Assembly: GCA_035998445.1 (NCBI GenBank)
Contig: DASYHQ010000007.1
Coordinates: 55,204 to 119,203, forward strand
DNA from: Tepidisphaeraceae bacterium
Lineage (GTDB): Bacteria; Planctomycetota; Phycisphaerae; Tepidisphaerales; Tepidisphaeraceae
DNA: 64,000 nucleotides
Direction: 5' to 3'
Notes under the pieces: model-generated
The model's input: the letters and a program-made list of their open reading frames with translations, nothing else
The model's database searches: none
What the model was told of the DNA's origin: nothing
Position numbers and translations under genes: made by a program
Shown here: piece after piece, positions 9,667 through 22,533 of the stretch
Layout of the letters: every line of letters starts with the position of its first letter
How positions within the stretch are numbered: position 1 is the first letter of the stretch

Positions 9667-12600
9667 ATGGCGCGAAGTAGGCCGGATCGACAAACGGCAA
9701 ATGCAAGGAACGTAGTGCCCGCACGTAAAAGTAACCAACAGAATCAACATGAGCAGGGGGATGGCTCGCACGGTGGTCCGCCGCCCGGTGGTTCCTCGGA
9801 GCGCGATCAGCTTGATCGCGCGGCACAACCCGTCGACGACGAGGCGCCGCCGCGCTTGCCGTTCCCGGTGATTGGAATCGGCGCATCCGCCGGTGGGTTG
9901 GAAGCGTTCCTGGAGTTCTTCAAGGTCCTGCGGGCCGATACGGGCATGGCGTTCGTGCTCGTGCAGCACCTGCCCCCCGACCGCGAGAGCATGGTTGCCG
10001 ACATCCTGTCCAAGCGTACCGCGATGCCGGTGCTGCAGGTGGAAGACGGCATGCCGGTGCAGCCCAACCACGTCTACGTCATTCGCCCCGGCCGGACGAT
10101 GACGATCCAGGACGGCCTTCTGCGCCTGGGCGAACCGTTGGAGAAGGCCGGTCATCGACGGCCCGTGGACGACTTTTTCCGGTCGCTGGCCGAGGAACAG
10201 CGCGAGCGCGCGATCGGTGTGATCCTGTCTGGCATGGGCAGCAACGGGTCGGCCGGCGCGCAGGTGATCAAGGCGGTGGGGGGCGTCTGCATCGCGCAGG
10301 ACCCCGACTCGGCCAAGTTCCCGTCCATGCCGCGCAGCCTGATCGACGCGCAGCTGGCTGACTTCATCCTGCGTCCCGATCAGATTCCCGAGGTGCTGCA
10401 GCAGTACGCCGCCCACCCCTACGCGCAGGGCCGCAGTGCGACCGAACTGTCGATCAAGCAGGATCGCAACGCGATCACCGAGATCCTGACGCTGCTGCGG
10501 ACGCGCTCGCGGCGCAATTTCGAGGGATACAAGCAGCCGACGGTCCTTCGCCGCATTCAGCGACGCATGGGGCTGCACCAGTTAACCGAGCTCAACGGTT
10601 ACGCGAAGCTGCTGCGGCAGAACCCGTCGGAGGCTACGGCGCTGGCGGACGATCTGGTCATCCACGTCACCGGCTTCTTCCGCGACCGCGAGGCGTGGGA
10701 ATCGCTGCGCACGCGCGTCATCGAGCCCCTGGTGGCCGAGCGGGAAGAACACAGCTCGATCCGCGTCTGGGTGACCGCCTGTTCCAGTGGCGAGGAGGCC
10801 TACACGCTCGGCATGCTGCTGTTGGAGGCGGCCGAGGCCAAACAGAAGACGTTCGACATCAAGATTTTCGCGACCGACCTCGCCGATCGCATGTTGGCGC
10901 AGGCGCGGATGGGCGTCTACCCGCAGGGCATCGAAGGGGAGATAACGTCGGAACGGCTGGAGCGTTTCTTTGAAAAGGTGGACGCGGTCTACCGGGTGCG
11001 CAAGGAGCTGCGCGAGCTGATCGTCTTCTCGGCACAGAATATCCTGCAGGATCCCCCGTTCTCGCGGTTGGACATCTGCACCTGCCGCAACCTGCTGATC
11101 TACCTCGAGCCGGCGGTGCAGCGCCGCGTGATGTCGCTGTTGCACTTCGGTCTGCGCGAGGGGGGAACGCTGTTCCTAGGCAATTCCGAGACCGTCAACG
11201 GCGCCGACGACCTGTTCGACCCGGTGGACAAGAAGTGGCGCATCTTCCGGCGCATCGGCATTACGCGTCCGGGGGAATTTGCCTTTCCACCCGTCACCAC
11301 CGGGCGTCGCCAGCTTGCCGCAAACGAGGTCGAGCACGGCGGCACCGGCGGATCCGTGCGCAGCGTCCCGCGCGCCTCGTTGGCCCACGTCGCGCAGCGC
11401 ACGCTCCTCGAACGCTTCACGCCCGCCGCCGTCGTGGTCGATTCGCAGCACCGGGTGGCCTACTTCCACGGCGACACCAGCCCGTACCTCTCGCAGCCCG
11501 CCGGTGAGCCGACGCGCGAGGTGCTGCAGATGGCCCGCGAGGGCGTCCGCGGGGCGTTGCGCATCGCGCTGCACAAGTCGATGGCGGAGCAGACGAGCTC
11601 CGAAGTGCGCGACGGCTACATCGAGACGACCAGCGGGCGCGTCCGCGTCGCCGTCACCGTGGCGCCGTTGGACGACAATTCGTTGCCCGGCTTCTTCCTC
11701 GTCAGCTTCGCGCAGTGGGTCGCGCCCCAAGCGCTGGTCGGGGCCAACGGCAACGGGAACGGCAGCGGCGCAGATGGTAACGGTGACGGCGAGCGCCAGC
11801 TGATGCTCGAACTGCATCGCGTGCGCGACGAACTGCAGAGCACGGTCGAGGAACTGCAGACCAGCAACGAGGAGTTGAAGGCCTCCAACGAGGAGGTGAC
11901 GAGCGTCAACGAGGAACTGCAGTCGACCAACGAGGAACTGGAGACGAGCAAGGAAGAGCTCCAGTCGATGAACGAGGAGCTGACGACCGTCAACGCCCAG
12001 CTGCAGGCGAAGATGGAGGAGCTGGAGGCCACGACCAACGACCTCAGCAGCCTGTTGAGCAGCACGGACATCGCGGTGGTCTTCCTCGACACGCGCTTCC
12101 GCATCCGCCGGTTCACGCCGATCGTGCGCGACCTGTTCGAGTTGATCCCATCGGACATGGGGCGTCCGCTCAGCGACCTGTCCCCGAAGTTCTCCGATCC
12201 TGACCTGCTGCGCGATGCCGAGGCGGTGCTTGCGCGACTGGTGCCGATCGAGCGCGAGGTGCAGAGCACGAGCGGCCAGTGGTACATGCGCCGCGTGCTG
12301 CCGTACCGCACGACCGACAATCGGATCGAGGGCGTCGTGGTGACGTTCGTGGACATCACCCGTCGCCGGGAGGCCGAACAGCGGCAGCGGGAGGGGGAGG
12401 AACGGTACCGCCTGATCGTGCAGAGCGTGAAGGAGTACGCGATCTTCCTGATGGACCCGGATGGCCGCATCACGATGTGGAGCGCCGGCGCCGAGCACGT
12501 GCTGGGCTTCACGGAAGCCGAAGCGATGGGCCAAGCCGGGGCGTTCATCTTCACGCCCGAGGACCGCGCCGCCGGCGCGCCCAAGGACGAGCTCGCTGGG

Positions 12601-13974
12601 GCCGCATTGCATGGGCAATCGCTCGATGAGCGATGGCACCTGCGCAAGGGTGGCGAGCGCTTCTGGGGCAGCGGGGCGGTGACGGCGCTGTACAACGACC
12701 GCCGCGAGTTGACCGGCTTCGTGAAGGTGATGCGCGACAACACCGACCGCAAGCGGGCCGAGCAGACGCTACAGCAGGCCCACGCCACCGCCGAGGCGGC
12801 CAACGAGGCCAAGGATCAGTTCCTGGCCACCGCGTCGCACGAGCTGCGCACGCCGCTGAGCGCGATCCTGCTTTGGACGCAGATGATCAAGAATGGCACG
12901 ATCACGCCCGAGTCGTTCCAGGAGGGCATCGCGGCCATCGAGCACAGCGCGCTGGCGCAGAAGCAGTTGATCGACGATCTGCTCGACACGTCGCGCATCT
13001 CGTCGGGCAAGCTGCGGCTAAACATACGCCCGACCGACTTGGCCAGCGTGGCGCGCCTGGCCGTGGAAGCCATCCGCCCGAGCGCGGCGGCGTCGGGCGT
13101 GACGGTGAACCTGTCGGTGCCGGACGACGCCGGGTTCGTGCTGGCCGACCCGGACCGGTTGCAGCAGGTCATCTGGAACGTGCTGACCAACGCGGTGAAG
13201 TTCACACCGCAAGGCGGGCGGGTCGACGTGCGACTGCACACGGGCGATCGCGCGCACGAGATCCGCGTGACCGACACCGGCCGTGGAATTGAGCCCGAAT
13301 TTCTGCCGAAGGTCTTCAACCGCTTCCAGCAGGCCGACGCCGTCCATACCCGCTCGCAGGGTGGCCTCGGCCTGGGCCTGGCGATCACGAAGCAGCTCGT
13401 CGAACTGCACGGCGGCACGATTCGCGCCGAGAGCGCGGGCCTCGGCAAGGGCGCGACGTTCATCATCGAACTGACGCTGTCCCAAATGCCGCGCGACAGG
13501 GCCCCCAAGGCGCCACCCAAGCCCGCCCCAAAGGCCAAGACCAAGGGCAAGGCGAGCGACGTCGTGTCCAAGGCCGACAAGCGGCAACCGTTGAACGGGA
13601 CGAAGGTGTTGCTGGTCGAGGACAACCCCGACTCGTCGGCAGCCCTGATCACGCTGCTGACCGCCGCCGGCGCCACGGTGCGCGCCACCCATTCCGCCAC
13701 CGCCGCGATGCAGGCGCTGGCCGAGGCGCTGCCGGACGTGATCGTCAGCGACATCGCGATGCCCGGCGTCGACGGCTACGCCTTCATGCGCCAGGTCCGC
13801 ACCGACGAGGCCCACCAGCGCCGCCCGCAGATCCCCGCGATCGCGCTGTCGGCCTTCTCGCGCGAGGTCGACCAGGTGCGCGCCAAAGACGCCGGCTTCC
13901 AACGGCACGTGTCCAAGCCGGTCGACACGAACCAGCTGATCTCCACGCTCGTGGAATTGGTTGGGGTGCGTTGA
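9667..13974 (+). CDS. CheB-CheR-PAS-histidine kinase-receiver hybrid protein
   Basis: 1435 aa from the ATG at 9667; an in-frame GTG at 9628 would add 13 residues and neither has a strong ribosome site. Domain order: CheB methylesterase (about 55-240; S74 in GASAGG, H101 in VQHLPP), CheR methyltransferase (about 260-525; TACSSGEEAYTLG, CRNLLIYL), PAS-like region, a long Glu/Leu coiled coil (about 720-800, repeated ELQS/TNEEL units), two PAS domains, HisKA with phospho-acceptor H1058 (SHELRTPLS), HATPase (DTGRGI, GGLGLGLAI) and a C-terminal receiver with D1362 (VSDIAMPGVDGY). The expected third CheB residue is Asn (N193 in MGSNGS) rather than Asp. Likely a cytoplasmic signalling hub; no chemoreceptor or flagellar genes are nearby. 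Confidence 0.9.
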   Translation: MARSRPDRQTANARNVVPARKSNQQNQHEQGDGSHGGPPPGGSSERDQLDRAAQPVDDEAPPRLPFPVIGIGASAGGLEAFLEFFKVLRADTGMAFVLVQHLPPDRESMVADILSKRTAMPVLQVEDGMPVQPNHVYVIRPGRTMTIQDGLLRLGEPLEKAGHRRPVDDFFRSLAEEQRERAIGVILSGMGSNGSAGAQVIKAVGGVCIAQDPDSAKFPSMPRSLIDAQLADFILRPDQIPEVLQQYAAHPYAQGRSATELSIKQDRNAITEILTLLRTRSRRNFEGYKQPTVLRRIQRRMGLHQLTELNGYAKLLRQNPSEATALADDLVIHVTGFFRDREAWESLRTRVIEPLVAEREEHSSIRVWVTACSSGEEAYTLGMLLLEAAEAKQKTFDIKIFATDLADRMLAQARMGVYPQGIEGEITSERLERFFEKVDAVYRVRKELRELIVFSAQNILQDPPFSRLDICTCRNLLIYLEPAVQRRVMSLLHFGLREGGTLFLGNSETVNGADDLFDPVDKKWRIFRRIGITRPGEFAFPPVTTGRRQLAANEVEHGGTGGSVRSVPRASLAHVAQRTLLERFTPAAVVVDSQHRVAYFHGDTSPYLSQPAGEPTREVLQMAREGVRGALRIALHKSMAEQTSSEVRDGYIETTSGRVRVAVTVAPLDDNSLPGFFLVSFAQWVAPQALVGANGNGNGSGADGNGDGERQLMLELHRVRDELQSTVEELQTSNEELKASNEEVTSVNEELQSTNEELETSKEELQSMNEELTTVNAQLQAKMEELEATTNDLSSLLSSTDIAVVFLDTRFRIRRFTPIVRDLFELIPSDMGRPLSDLSPKFSDPDLLRDAEAVLARLVPIEREVQSTSGQWYMRRVLPYRTTDNRIEGVVVTFVDITRRREAEQRQREGEERYRLIVQSVKEYAIFLMDPDGRITMWSAGAEHVLGFTEAEAMGQAGAFIFTPEDRAAGAPKDELAGAALHGQSLDERWHLRKGGERFWGSGAVTALYNDRRELTGFVKVMRDNTDRKRAEQTLQQAHATAEAANEAKDQFLATASHELRTPLSAILLWTQMIKNGTITPESFQEGIAAIEHSALAQKQLIDDLLDTSRISSGKLRLNIRPTDLASVARLAVEAIRPSAAASGVTVNLSVPDDAGFVLADPDRLQQVIWNVLTNAVKFTPQGGRVDVRLHTGDRAHEIRVTDTGRGIEPEFLPKVFNRFQQADAVHTRSQGGLGLGLAITKQLVELHGGTIRAESAGLGKGATFIIELTLSQMPRDRAPKAPPKPAPKAKTKGKASDVVSKADKRQPLNGTKVLLVEDNPDSSAALITLLTAAGATVRATHSATAAMQALAEALPDVIVSDIAMPGVDGYAFMRQVRTDEAHQRRPQIPAIALSAFSREVDQVRAKDAGFQRHVSKPVDTNQLISTLVELVGVR

Positions 13975-14097
13975 GGTGAGAACGCTTTCGGGCGGCGCGA
14001 GCACGCACTACAGATAGACGCGGCGAGAATGATTCCCGTGGACGCAAGCGCCTACACCCGACGTGTCATCCAGAAGGGTTGCCTATCGGTTTGAGCG

Positions 14098-14224
14098 TGC
14101 TCGCTCCGGCCCCTCTCCCGGTACTCCGGGGGAGGCTGGGAGGGGGTCTTACCCATCTCGACGGAACGATCGCTTATCCTCAGACCGATCCCTCAGGTCG
14201 CTACCGCTGGGGTTCAGGATGACA
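14098..14224. repeat. Family C hairpin followed by a partial family B copy
   Basis: At 14098-14152 CCCCTCTCCCGGTACTCCGG and GGGGAGGCTGGGAGGGGGT form a short hairpin (family C). At 14165-14224 only one arm of family B is present (GATCCCTCAGGTCGCTACCG then CAGGATGACAG). The rest of 13975-14278 shows no gene. Confidence 0.7.
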
Positions 14225-14278
14225 GTGCCTTGACGCGCTACAAATGAAGTGAAACCGCTTCTAGCGCTCCGGCAACAC

Positions 14279-14545
14279 CTACCGCGACTCGCGGGCGAGC
14301 GCTTTGGCCAGTTCGCGTCCCTCGCTCGTCAGGATGACCCGTCCGATCTTGTCGCGCTCGGCCAGCGCGGTCAGCACGAACTGTTCCTCGGCGGCCCGCG
14401 ACGCATCCATGTTCAGCCCGGCGGCGCCGGCGATGGACGCCGAGTCGGTGTAGCTAGCCCCCTCGCTTCCAAGGCTCCAGAACCCGATGGCCCACTTCAC
14501 CTGCTCAGGCGTGAACTCGTCGCGCAGTTTCATGACGTGCAACAT
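14279..14545 (-). CDS. Small conserved-looking hypothetical protein (88 aa)
   Basis: 88 aa starting MLHVMKLRDEFTPEQVKW; an internal Met at 14533 would shorten it by four residues. It is predicted mostly helical, charged and soluble, with no signal peptide or membrane segment. Segments such as ASIAGAAGLNMDASRAAEE and ILTSEGRELAKAL look like a small winged-helix or helical-bundle domain, but no family is recognised. It lies divergent to glgE with about 150 bp between, so it could share a control region with the glucan operon. Amino-acid composition is protein-like, unlike the shadow frames around it. Confidence 0.5.
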   Translation of the reverse strand: MLHVMKLRDEFTPEQVKWAIGFWSLGSEGASYTDSASIAGAAGLNMDASRAAEEQFVLTALAERDKIGRVILTSEGRELAKALARESR

Positions 14546-14698
14546 AACTGCTCGGCCGCGTTCGAGATAGCGGGAAACGGCCGAGATAATACGCGGTCGA
14601 CGACCGGTTCAGTTCCCGGTGAGCCATGTTCGTTGCAGAGCAAAAAAGATCGAGAAATGTCCCCTCTCAAGCGAGCGGTGCGTTCCTATACTGCGCGC

Positions 14699-16756
14699 AT
14701 GATTGAGACGGCTGCAACCCCATCGGAACGCGCGGGCAACGCCGCGGCCACGCGGGCCGGCGCATCGCAGGTCCAGGCGCCAGCCGCGGGGCGATCGCGC
14801 GTGATCGTCGAGAACATCGTGCCGCTCGTGGACGGCGGGCGGTTTCCGGTCAAACGATCGGTCGGTGAACTCGTGCGCGTGGAGGCCGACGCGTTCGTCG
14901 ACGGTCACGACAAGATCGGCGTCGCCATCCGCCATCGCTCGGGCAACGCCAGCGAATGGCGCGAGGCGGAGATGGCCCCGCTGGTGAACGACCGCTGGGC
15001 CGGTGAGTTTCCGGTGCACGCGGTGGGCTGGCACGAATTTACCGTCGTCGCGTGGGTCGACCGGTTCGCCACGTGGCGCTACGACCTGCAGAAGCGCGTG
15101 GGGGCGGGGCAGAACGTCAGCGTCGACCTGCTGATCGGCGCCGAACTGGTTGAAGAGGCCGCCCGGGCGACGGAAGGCGACGTATCACGATCGCTTAGCG
15201 AGTTTGGGCGCTTCCTGCGGTCCGATTCGCGTGGTGAGGCGACGGAGATCGCGCTGGGGCCGTCGCTGCAAACGCTGATGCGCCAGCACGGGCCACGGCT
15301 GTTCGTCACGGAATATCCGACGCCGGTGAAGATGTGGGTCGACCGCACGCGGGCCCGGTTCAGTTCGTGGTACGAGTTTTTCCCACGATCAGCGTCGGCC
15401 GAGCCGGGCAAGCACGGCACGCTGCGCGACGTGGCGGGGCGGATGGATTACGTCGCCAAAATGGGCTTCGACGTCGTCTACCTGCCGCCGATCCACCCCA
15501 TCGGTCGCGCGTTCCGCAAGGGCCGCAACAACTCACCCGTGGCCGAGCCCGGCGACGTCGGCAGCCCTTGGGCGATCGGCGGACCGGAAGGCGGCCACGA
15601 CGCGATCCACCCGCAGCTTGGCACGATCGGCGACTTCGACCATCTGATCGCCAGTGCCAATGACCGCGGGATTGAAATCGCGCTGGATCTGGCGTTTCAG
15701 TGCTCGCCGGACCACCCGTACGTGAAGGAGCATCCGCAATGGTTCCGCCATCGGCCAGATGGCACGATCCAGTACGCCGAGAACCCACCGAAGAAGTATC
15801 AGGACATTTACCCGTTCGACTTCGAGTGCGACGACTGGCAGAACCTGTGGAACGAGCTGCTGCGCGTAACGATGCACTGGGTGCAGCATGGCGTGCGCAT
15901 CTTCCGCGTCGACAACCCGCACACGAAGCCCTTCCCCTTCTGGGAATGGCTGATCGCCGAGGTGAAGCGGCGCGAGCCGGCGGTGCTATTTCTGGCTGAG
16001 GCGTTCACGCGGCCAAAGGTGATGTACCGGCTGGCGAAGCTGGGGTTCACGCAGTCGTACACCTACTTCGCGTGGCGCAACGACCCTTGGAGCATCAAGC
16101 AGTACTACACCGAACTGACGGCCGCCCCGGTGGTGGACTTCTTCCGCCCCAACGCGTGGCCGAACACGCCGGACATTTTAAACGAGTACCTGCAGACGGA
16201 TGCCCGATCAGCGTACGTGGTACGTGCCGTGCTGGCCGCCACATTGTGCGCCAACTACGGCATCTACGGACCGACGTTCGAACTGATGGACGGCCGACCG
16301 GTGCGGCACGGCAGCGAGGAGTATCTGGATTCGGAGAAATACCAGATCCGCCAGTGGGACCTCGACAATCCGCACTCGCTGACCGATTTGCTTGGCCGGC
16401 TGAATCGTATTCGCAAGAGCAATCCCGCGCTGCAAACCGACCGCGGCCTGATGTTCCACAAGTGCGACAACGAGTCGGTGGTCGTGTTCAGCAAAACGCT
16501 CGGCGACAACGTGATTCTGGTGGCGGCCAATACCGACCCATACCACACGCAGTGGGCCAATCTGGACCTGAACTTGGCGGCCATGGGTTTGACGGCCGAC
16601 CAGCCGTTCCAGGTGCACGATCTGCTGACCGATGCGCGGTACCGCTGGCAGGGGCATCACGCGGTGGTGGGGCTGGACCCCGGCACCACGCCCGTCCACG
16701 TCTTCGCGGTGCGACGGCGGTCGCGAACGGAACATGATTTTGAGTACTTCGTCTGA
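14699..16756 (+). CDS. glgE: Alpha-1,4-glucan:maltose-1-phosphate maltosyltransferase
   Basis: 685 aa from MIETAATPSE; an in-frame ATG at 14657 is an alternative start. An N-terminal immunoglobulin-like domain (about 35-150) precedes a GH13 subfamily 3 barrel. Barrel hallmarks: GFDVVYLPPIHPIGRAFRKG, nucleophile D405 in FRVDNPHTKP and acid/base E434 in FLAEAFTRP. GlgE extends alpha-1,4-glucans using maltose-1-phosphate. The next genes on the same strand encode the enzymes that make the donor (TreS-maltokinase, 30 bp downstream) and branch the product (GlgB), so the trehalose-to-glucan route is complete here. Cytoplasmic. Length and motifs are normal for the family. Confidence 0.93.
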   Translation: MIETAATPSERAGNAAATRAGASQVQAPAAGRSRVIVENIVPLVDGGRFPVKRSVGELVRVEADAFVDGHDKIGVAIRHRSGNASEWREAEMAPLVNDRWAGEFPVHAVGWHEFTVVAWVDRFATWRYDLQKRVGAGQNVSVDLLIGAELVEEAARATEGDVSRSLSEFGRFLRSDSRGEATEIALGPSLQTLMRQHGPRLFVTEYPTPVKMWVDRTRARFSSWYEFFPRSASAEPGKHGTLRDVAGRMDYVAKMGFDVVYLPPIHPIGRAFRKGRNNSPVAEPGDVGSPWAIGGPEGGHDAIHPQLGTIGDFDHLIASANDRGIEIALDLAFQCSPDHPYVKEHPQWFRHRPDGTIQYAENPPKKYQDIYPFDFECDDWQNLWNELLRVTMHWVQHGVRIFRVDNPHTKPFPFWEWLIAEVKRREPAVLFLAEAFTRPKVMYRLAKLGFTQSYTYFAWRNDPWSIKQYYTELTAAPVVDFFRPNAWPNTPDILNEYLQTDARSAYVVRAVLAATLCANYGIYGPTFELMDGRPVRHGSEEYLDSEKYQIRQWDLDNPHSLTDLLGRLNRIRKSNPALQTDRGLMFHKCDNESVVVFSKTLGDNVILVAANTDPYHTQWANLDLNLAAMGLTADQPFQVHDLLTDARYRWQGHHAVVGLDPGTTPVHVFAVRRRSRTEHDFEYFV

Positions 16757-16786
16757 TCCTGAACCTTTGCACGGAAGAGGTCGCGC

Positions 16787-20284
<3,498 letters not shown>

Positions 20285-20296
20285 CCGTGCGCTTCT

Positions 20297-20412
20297 GGTC
20301 CCCTCTCCCTCCGGGAGAGGGTTAGGGTGAGGGCGTGTGGTTCTGCAGATGCGTACCGTCATGGAACGCACCCTCACCCCGGCCCTCTCCCGGAGGGAGA
20401 GGGAGAGTTAAG
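20297..20412. repeat. Large inverted repeat, family C (CCCTCTCCCTCCGGGAGAGG)
   Basis: Two palindromic CCCTCTCCC..GGGAGAGGG units in opposite orientation (20299-20333 and 20370-20411) form a nested stem between treS-mak and glgB. It could act as a transcription attenuator inside the glucan operon, but it belongs to a repeat family that occurs throughout the window. Confidence 0.8.
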
Positions 20413-20469
20413 CCGTCTGCCGTATTGGCGCAGATGCGCGGCCCGAGCAAGCGAAGAAGAGGCAAGTTC

Positions 20470-22443
20470 ATGAGCATCACAGCGAACCAGAAGCAGCGCA
20501 TCAGCGCATCGGCCGATTCGCCCACCCTTGGCGATCACGACCTCTACCTGTTTAACGAGGGCACGCACAGCCGCCTGTACGGCAAGCTCGGCGCGCACTG
20601 CCAGCCCGGCGGTGGCGTCCACTTCGCCGTCTGGGCCCCCAACGCGCACAGCGTCTCGGTCATCGGCGACTTCAACGGCTGGGACAAAGGCCGCCATCCG
20701 ATGACCGCTCGCGGCCAGTCGGGCCTGTGGGAAGGGGTGATCAACGAAGCGAAGGAAGGATCGTTCTACAAGTTCCACATCGTGTCGTGCATCAACGGCT
20801 ACACGGTAGACAAGGTCGACCCGTTCGGCTTCATGCACGCGCCGGCGCCGCGGAAGGAATCGATCGTCCGCAAGCTGGATTACGACTGGAGCGACGCCGA
20901 TTGGATGAAGGAGCGCGGCCAGCGGCAGAAGCTCGATCAGCCGATGAGCACTTACGAGATGCACCTGGGCTCGTGGATGCGCGTGCCGGAGGAGGAGAAC
21001 CGCTTTCTAACGTACCGCGAGATCGCGCCGAAGCTGGCCGATTATCTCACCGATCGCGGGTTCACGCACGTCGAGTTTCTGCCGCTCATGGAGCATCCGT
21101 TTTACGGGTCGTGGGGGTATCAGACGACGGGGTACTTTGCGCCCACCAGTCGGTACGGCACGCCGCAGGACCTGATGTTTTTGGTCGACACGCTGCACCA
21201 GCGCGGCATCGGCGTCATTCTCGATTGGGTGCCGTCGCACTTCCCCAGCGACGAGCACGGCCTGGCGTTCTTCGACGGCACCAAGCTCTACGAGCACGCC
21301 GACCCGCGCAAGGGGTTTCACCCCGACTGGAAGAGCGAGATCTTCAACTACGGCCGGCACGAGGTGCGCTCGTTCCTGCTCTCGAGCGCAATCTTCTGGT
21401 TGGATAAGTTTCACGCCGACGGACTGCGCGTGGACGCCGTCGCGTCGATGCTCTACCTCGACTATGGCCGCAAGCAGGGCGAGTGGATTCCCAACGAGTA
21501 CGGCGGGCGCGAAAACATCGAAGCCATGGAATTCCTGCGGCAAATGAACCGCGAAATCTACGGCCAGTTCCCCGACGTGCAGACGATCGCCGAGGAATCG
21601 ACCTCGTGGCCCATGGTGTCGCGGCCGATCCACATTGGTGGGCTCGGGTTCGGCTACAAGTGGGACATGGGGTGGATGAACGACACGCTGCGCTACTTCC
21701 AGCAGGACCCGGTCTACCGCAGCTACCACCACAACAAGCTCAGCTTCCGCGGCATGTATCAGTACAGCGAGAACTACGTGCTGCCGTTGTCGCACGATGA
21801 GGTGGTTCACCTGAAGGGATCGCTGCTGAGCCGCATGCCCGGCGACCACTGGCAGCAGTTCGCCAACTTGCGGCTGCTGCTCGTCAACCAATACACCCAA
21901 CCTGGTAAGAAGCTGCTGTTCATGGGCGGCGAGTTCGGCCAGTGGGGCGAGTGGAACCATGACCGCAGTTTGGATTGGGACCTGCTCGGCTGGGACTCGC
22001 ACCGCGGCGCGCAGAAGATGGTCGACGACCTGAACCGCCTGTACCGCAGCGAGCCCGCGCTGCACGAGGGCGACTGCCAGCCGTTCGGCTTCGAATGGAT
22101 CGACGCCAACGACAACGCCCAAAGCGTCACGACCTTCCTAAGGCGCGGCCGCGATCCGAAGGACGTGGTGCTGGTGGCGGTAAACCACACGCCCGTCGTG
22201 CGGCACAACTATCGCGTGGGCCTGCCGATCGGCGGCACCTGGCGCGAAATCTTCAACAGCGACGCGAAACTCTACTGGGGCAGCGGGCAGGGCAACCTGG
22301 GCGCGATCGAGGCGTCGCCACTGCCGCATTACCAGTGGCCAAAGTCGATCATGCTGACGCTGCCGCCACTGGGGGCGGTGATGTTGAAGCCGGATGTCGC
22401 CGAATCCGGCCCCTCTCCCGGTACTCCGGGAGAGGCTGGGTGA
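20470..22443 (+). CDS. glgB: 1,4-alpha-glucan branching enzyme
   Basis: 657 aa from MSITANQKQR, preceded by AAGAGG. An N-terminal CBM48 domain (FAVWAPNAHSVSVIGDFNGW) is followed by the GH13 barrel: HLGSW.R signature near residue 165, nucleophile D322 in GLRVDAVASMLYLDY, acid/base E375 in AEESTSWP and LSHDEVVH. The enzyme creates alpha-1,6 branches. The last twelve or so residues (GPSPGTPGEAG region) are translated from a family C hairpin repeat, which also supplies the stop codon; the native C-terminus probably ended near MLKPDVAE. It is the third gene of the glgE-treS/mak-glgB run. Confidence 0.93.
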   Translation: MSITANQKQRISASADSPTLGDHDLYLFNEGTHSRLYGKLGAHCQPGGGVHFAVWAPNAHSVSVIGDFNGWDKGRHPMTARGQSGLWEGVINEAKEGSFYKFHIVSCINGYTVDKVDPFGFMHAPAPRKESIVRKLDYDWSDADWMKERGQRQKLDQPMSTYEMHLGSWMRVPEEENRFLTYREIAPKLADYLTDRGFTHVEFLPLMEHPFYGSWGYQTTGYFAPTSRYGTPQDLMFLVDTLHQRGIGVILDWVPSHFPSDEHGLAFFDGTKLYEHADPRKGFHPDWKSEIFNYGRHEVRSFLLSSAIFWLDKFHADGLRVDAVASMLYLDYGRKQGEWIPNEYGGRENIEAMEFLRQMNREIYGQFPDVQTIAEESTSWPMVSRPIHIGGLGFGYKWDMGWMNDTLRYFQQDPVYRSYHHNKLSFRGMYQYSENYVLPLSHDEVVHLKGSLLSRMPGDHWQQFANLRLLLVNQYTQPGKKLLFMGGEFGQWGEWNHDRSLDWDLLGWDSHRGAQKMVDDLNRLYRSEPALHEGDCQPFGFEWIDANDNAQSVTTFLRRGRDPKDVVLVAVNHTPVVRHNYRVGLPIGGTWREIFNSDAKLYWGSGQGNLGAIEASPLPHYQWPKSIMLTLPPLGAVMLKPDVAESGPSPGTPGEAG

Positions 22444-22530
22444 GGGTGATTTCGAACTGCTGACGACTCTCGTTACAGCGAAATCACCCTCACCCTAACC
22501 CTCTCCCGGCGTACCGGGAGAGGGAACCGA
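22405..22530. repeat. Family C inverted repeat overlapping the glgB 3' end
   Basis: Left arm with GGTACTCCGGGAGAGGCTGG plus GGGTGATTTCG and right arm CGAAATCACCCTCACCC plus CGTACCGGGAGAGGG are inverted copies. The left arm lies inside the glgB reading frame; the right arm ends four bases before the ilvD stop codon. It may serve as a bidirectional terminator for the two converging genes. Confidence 0.85.
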
Positions 22531-22533
22531 AAT

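Noticed and set aside
11176..12812. Long minus-strand frames under the chemotaxis kinase gene
   Set aside because: High-GC shadows; the Ser/Arg- or Leu/His-rich products mirror the coiled-coil codons of the real gene.
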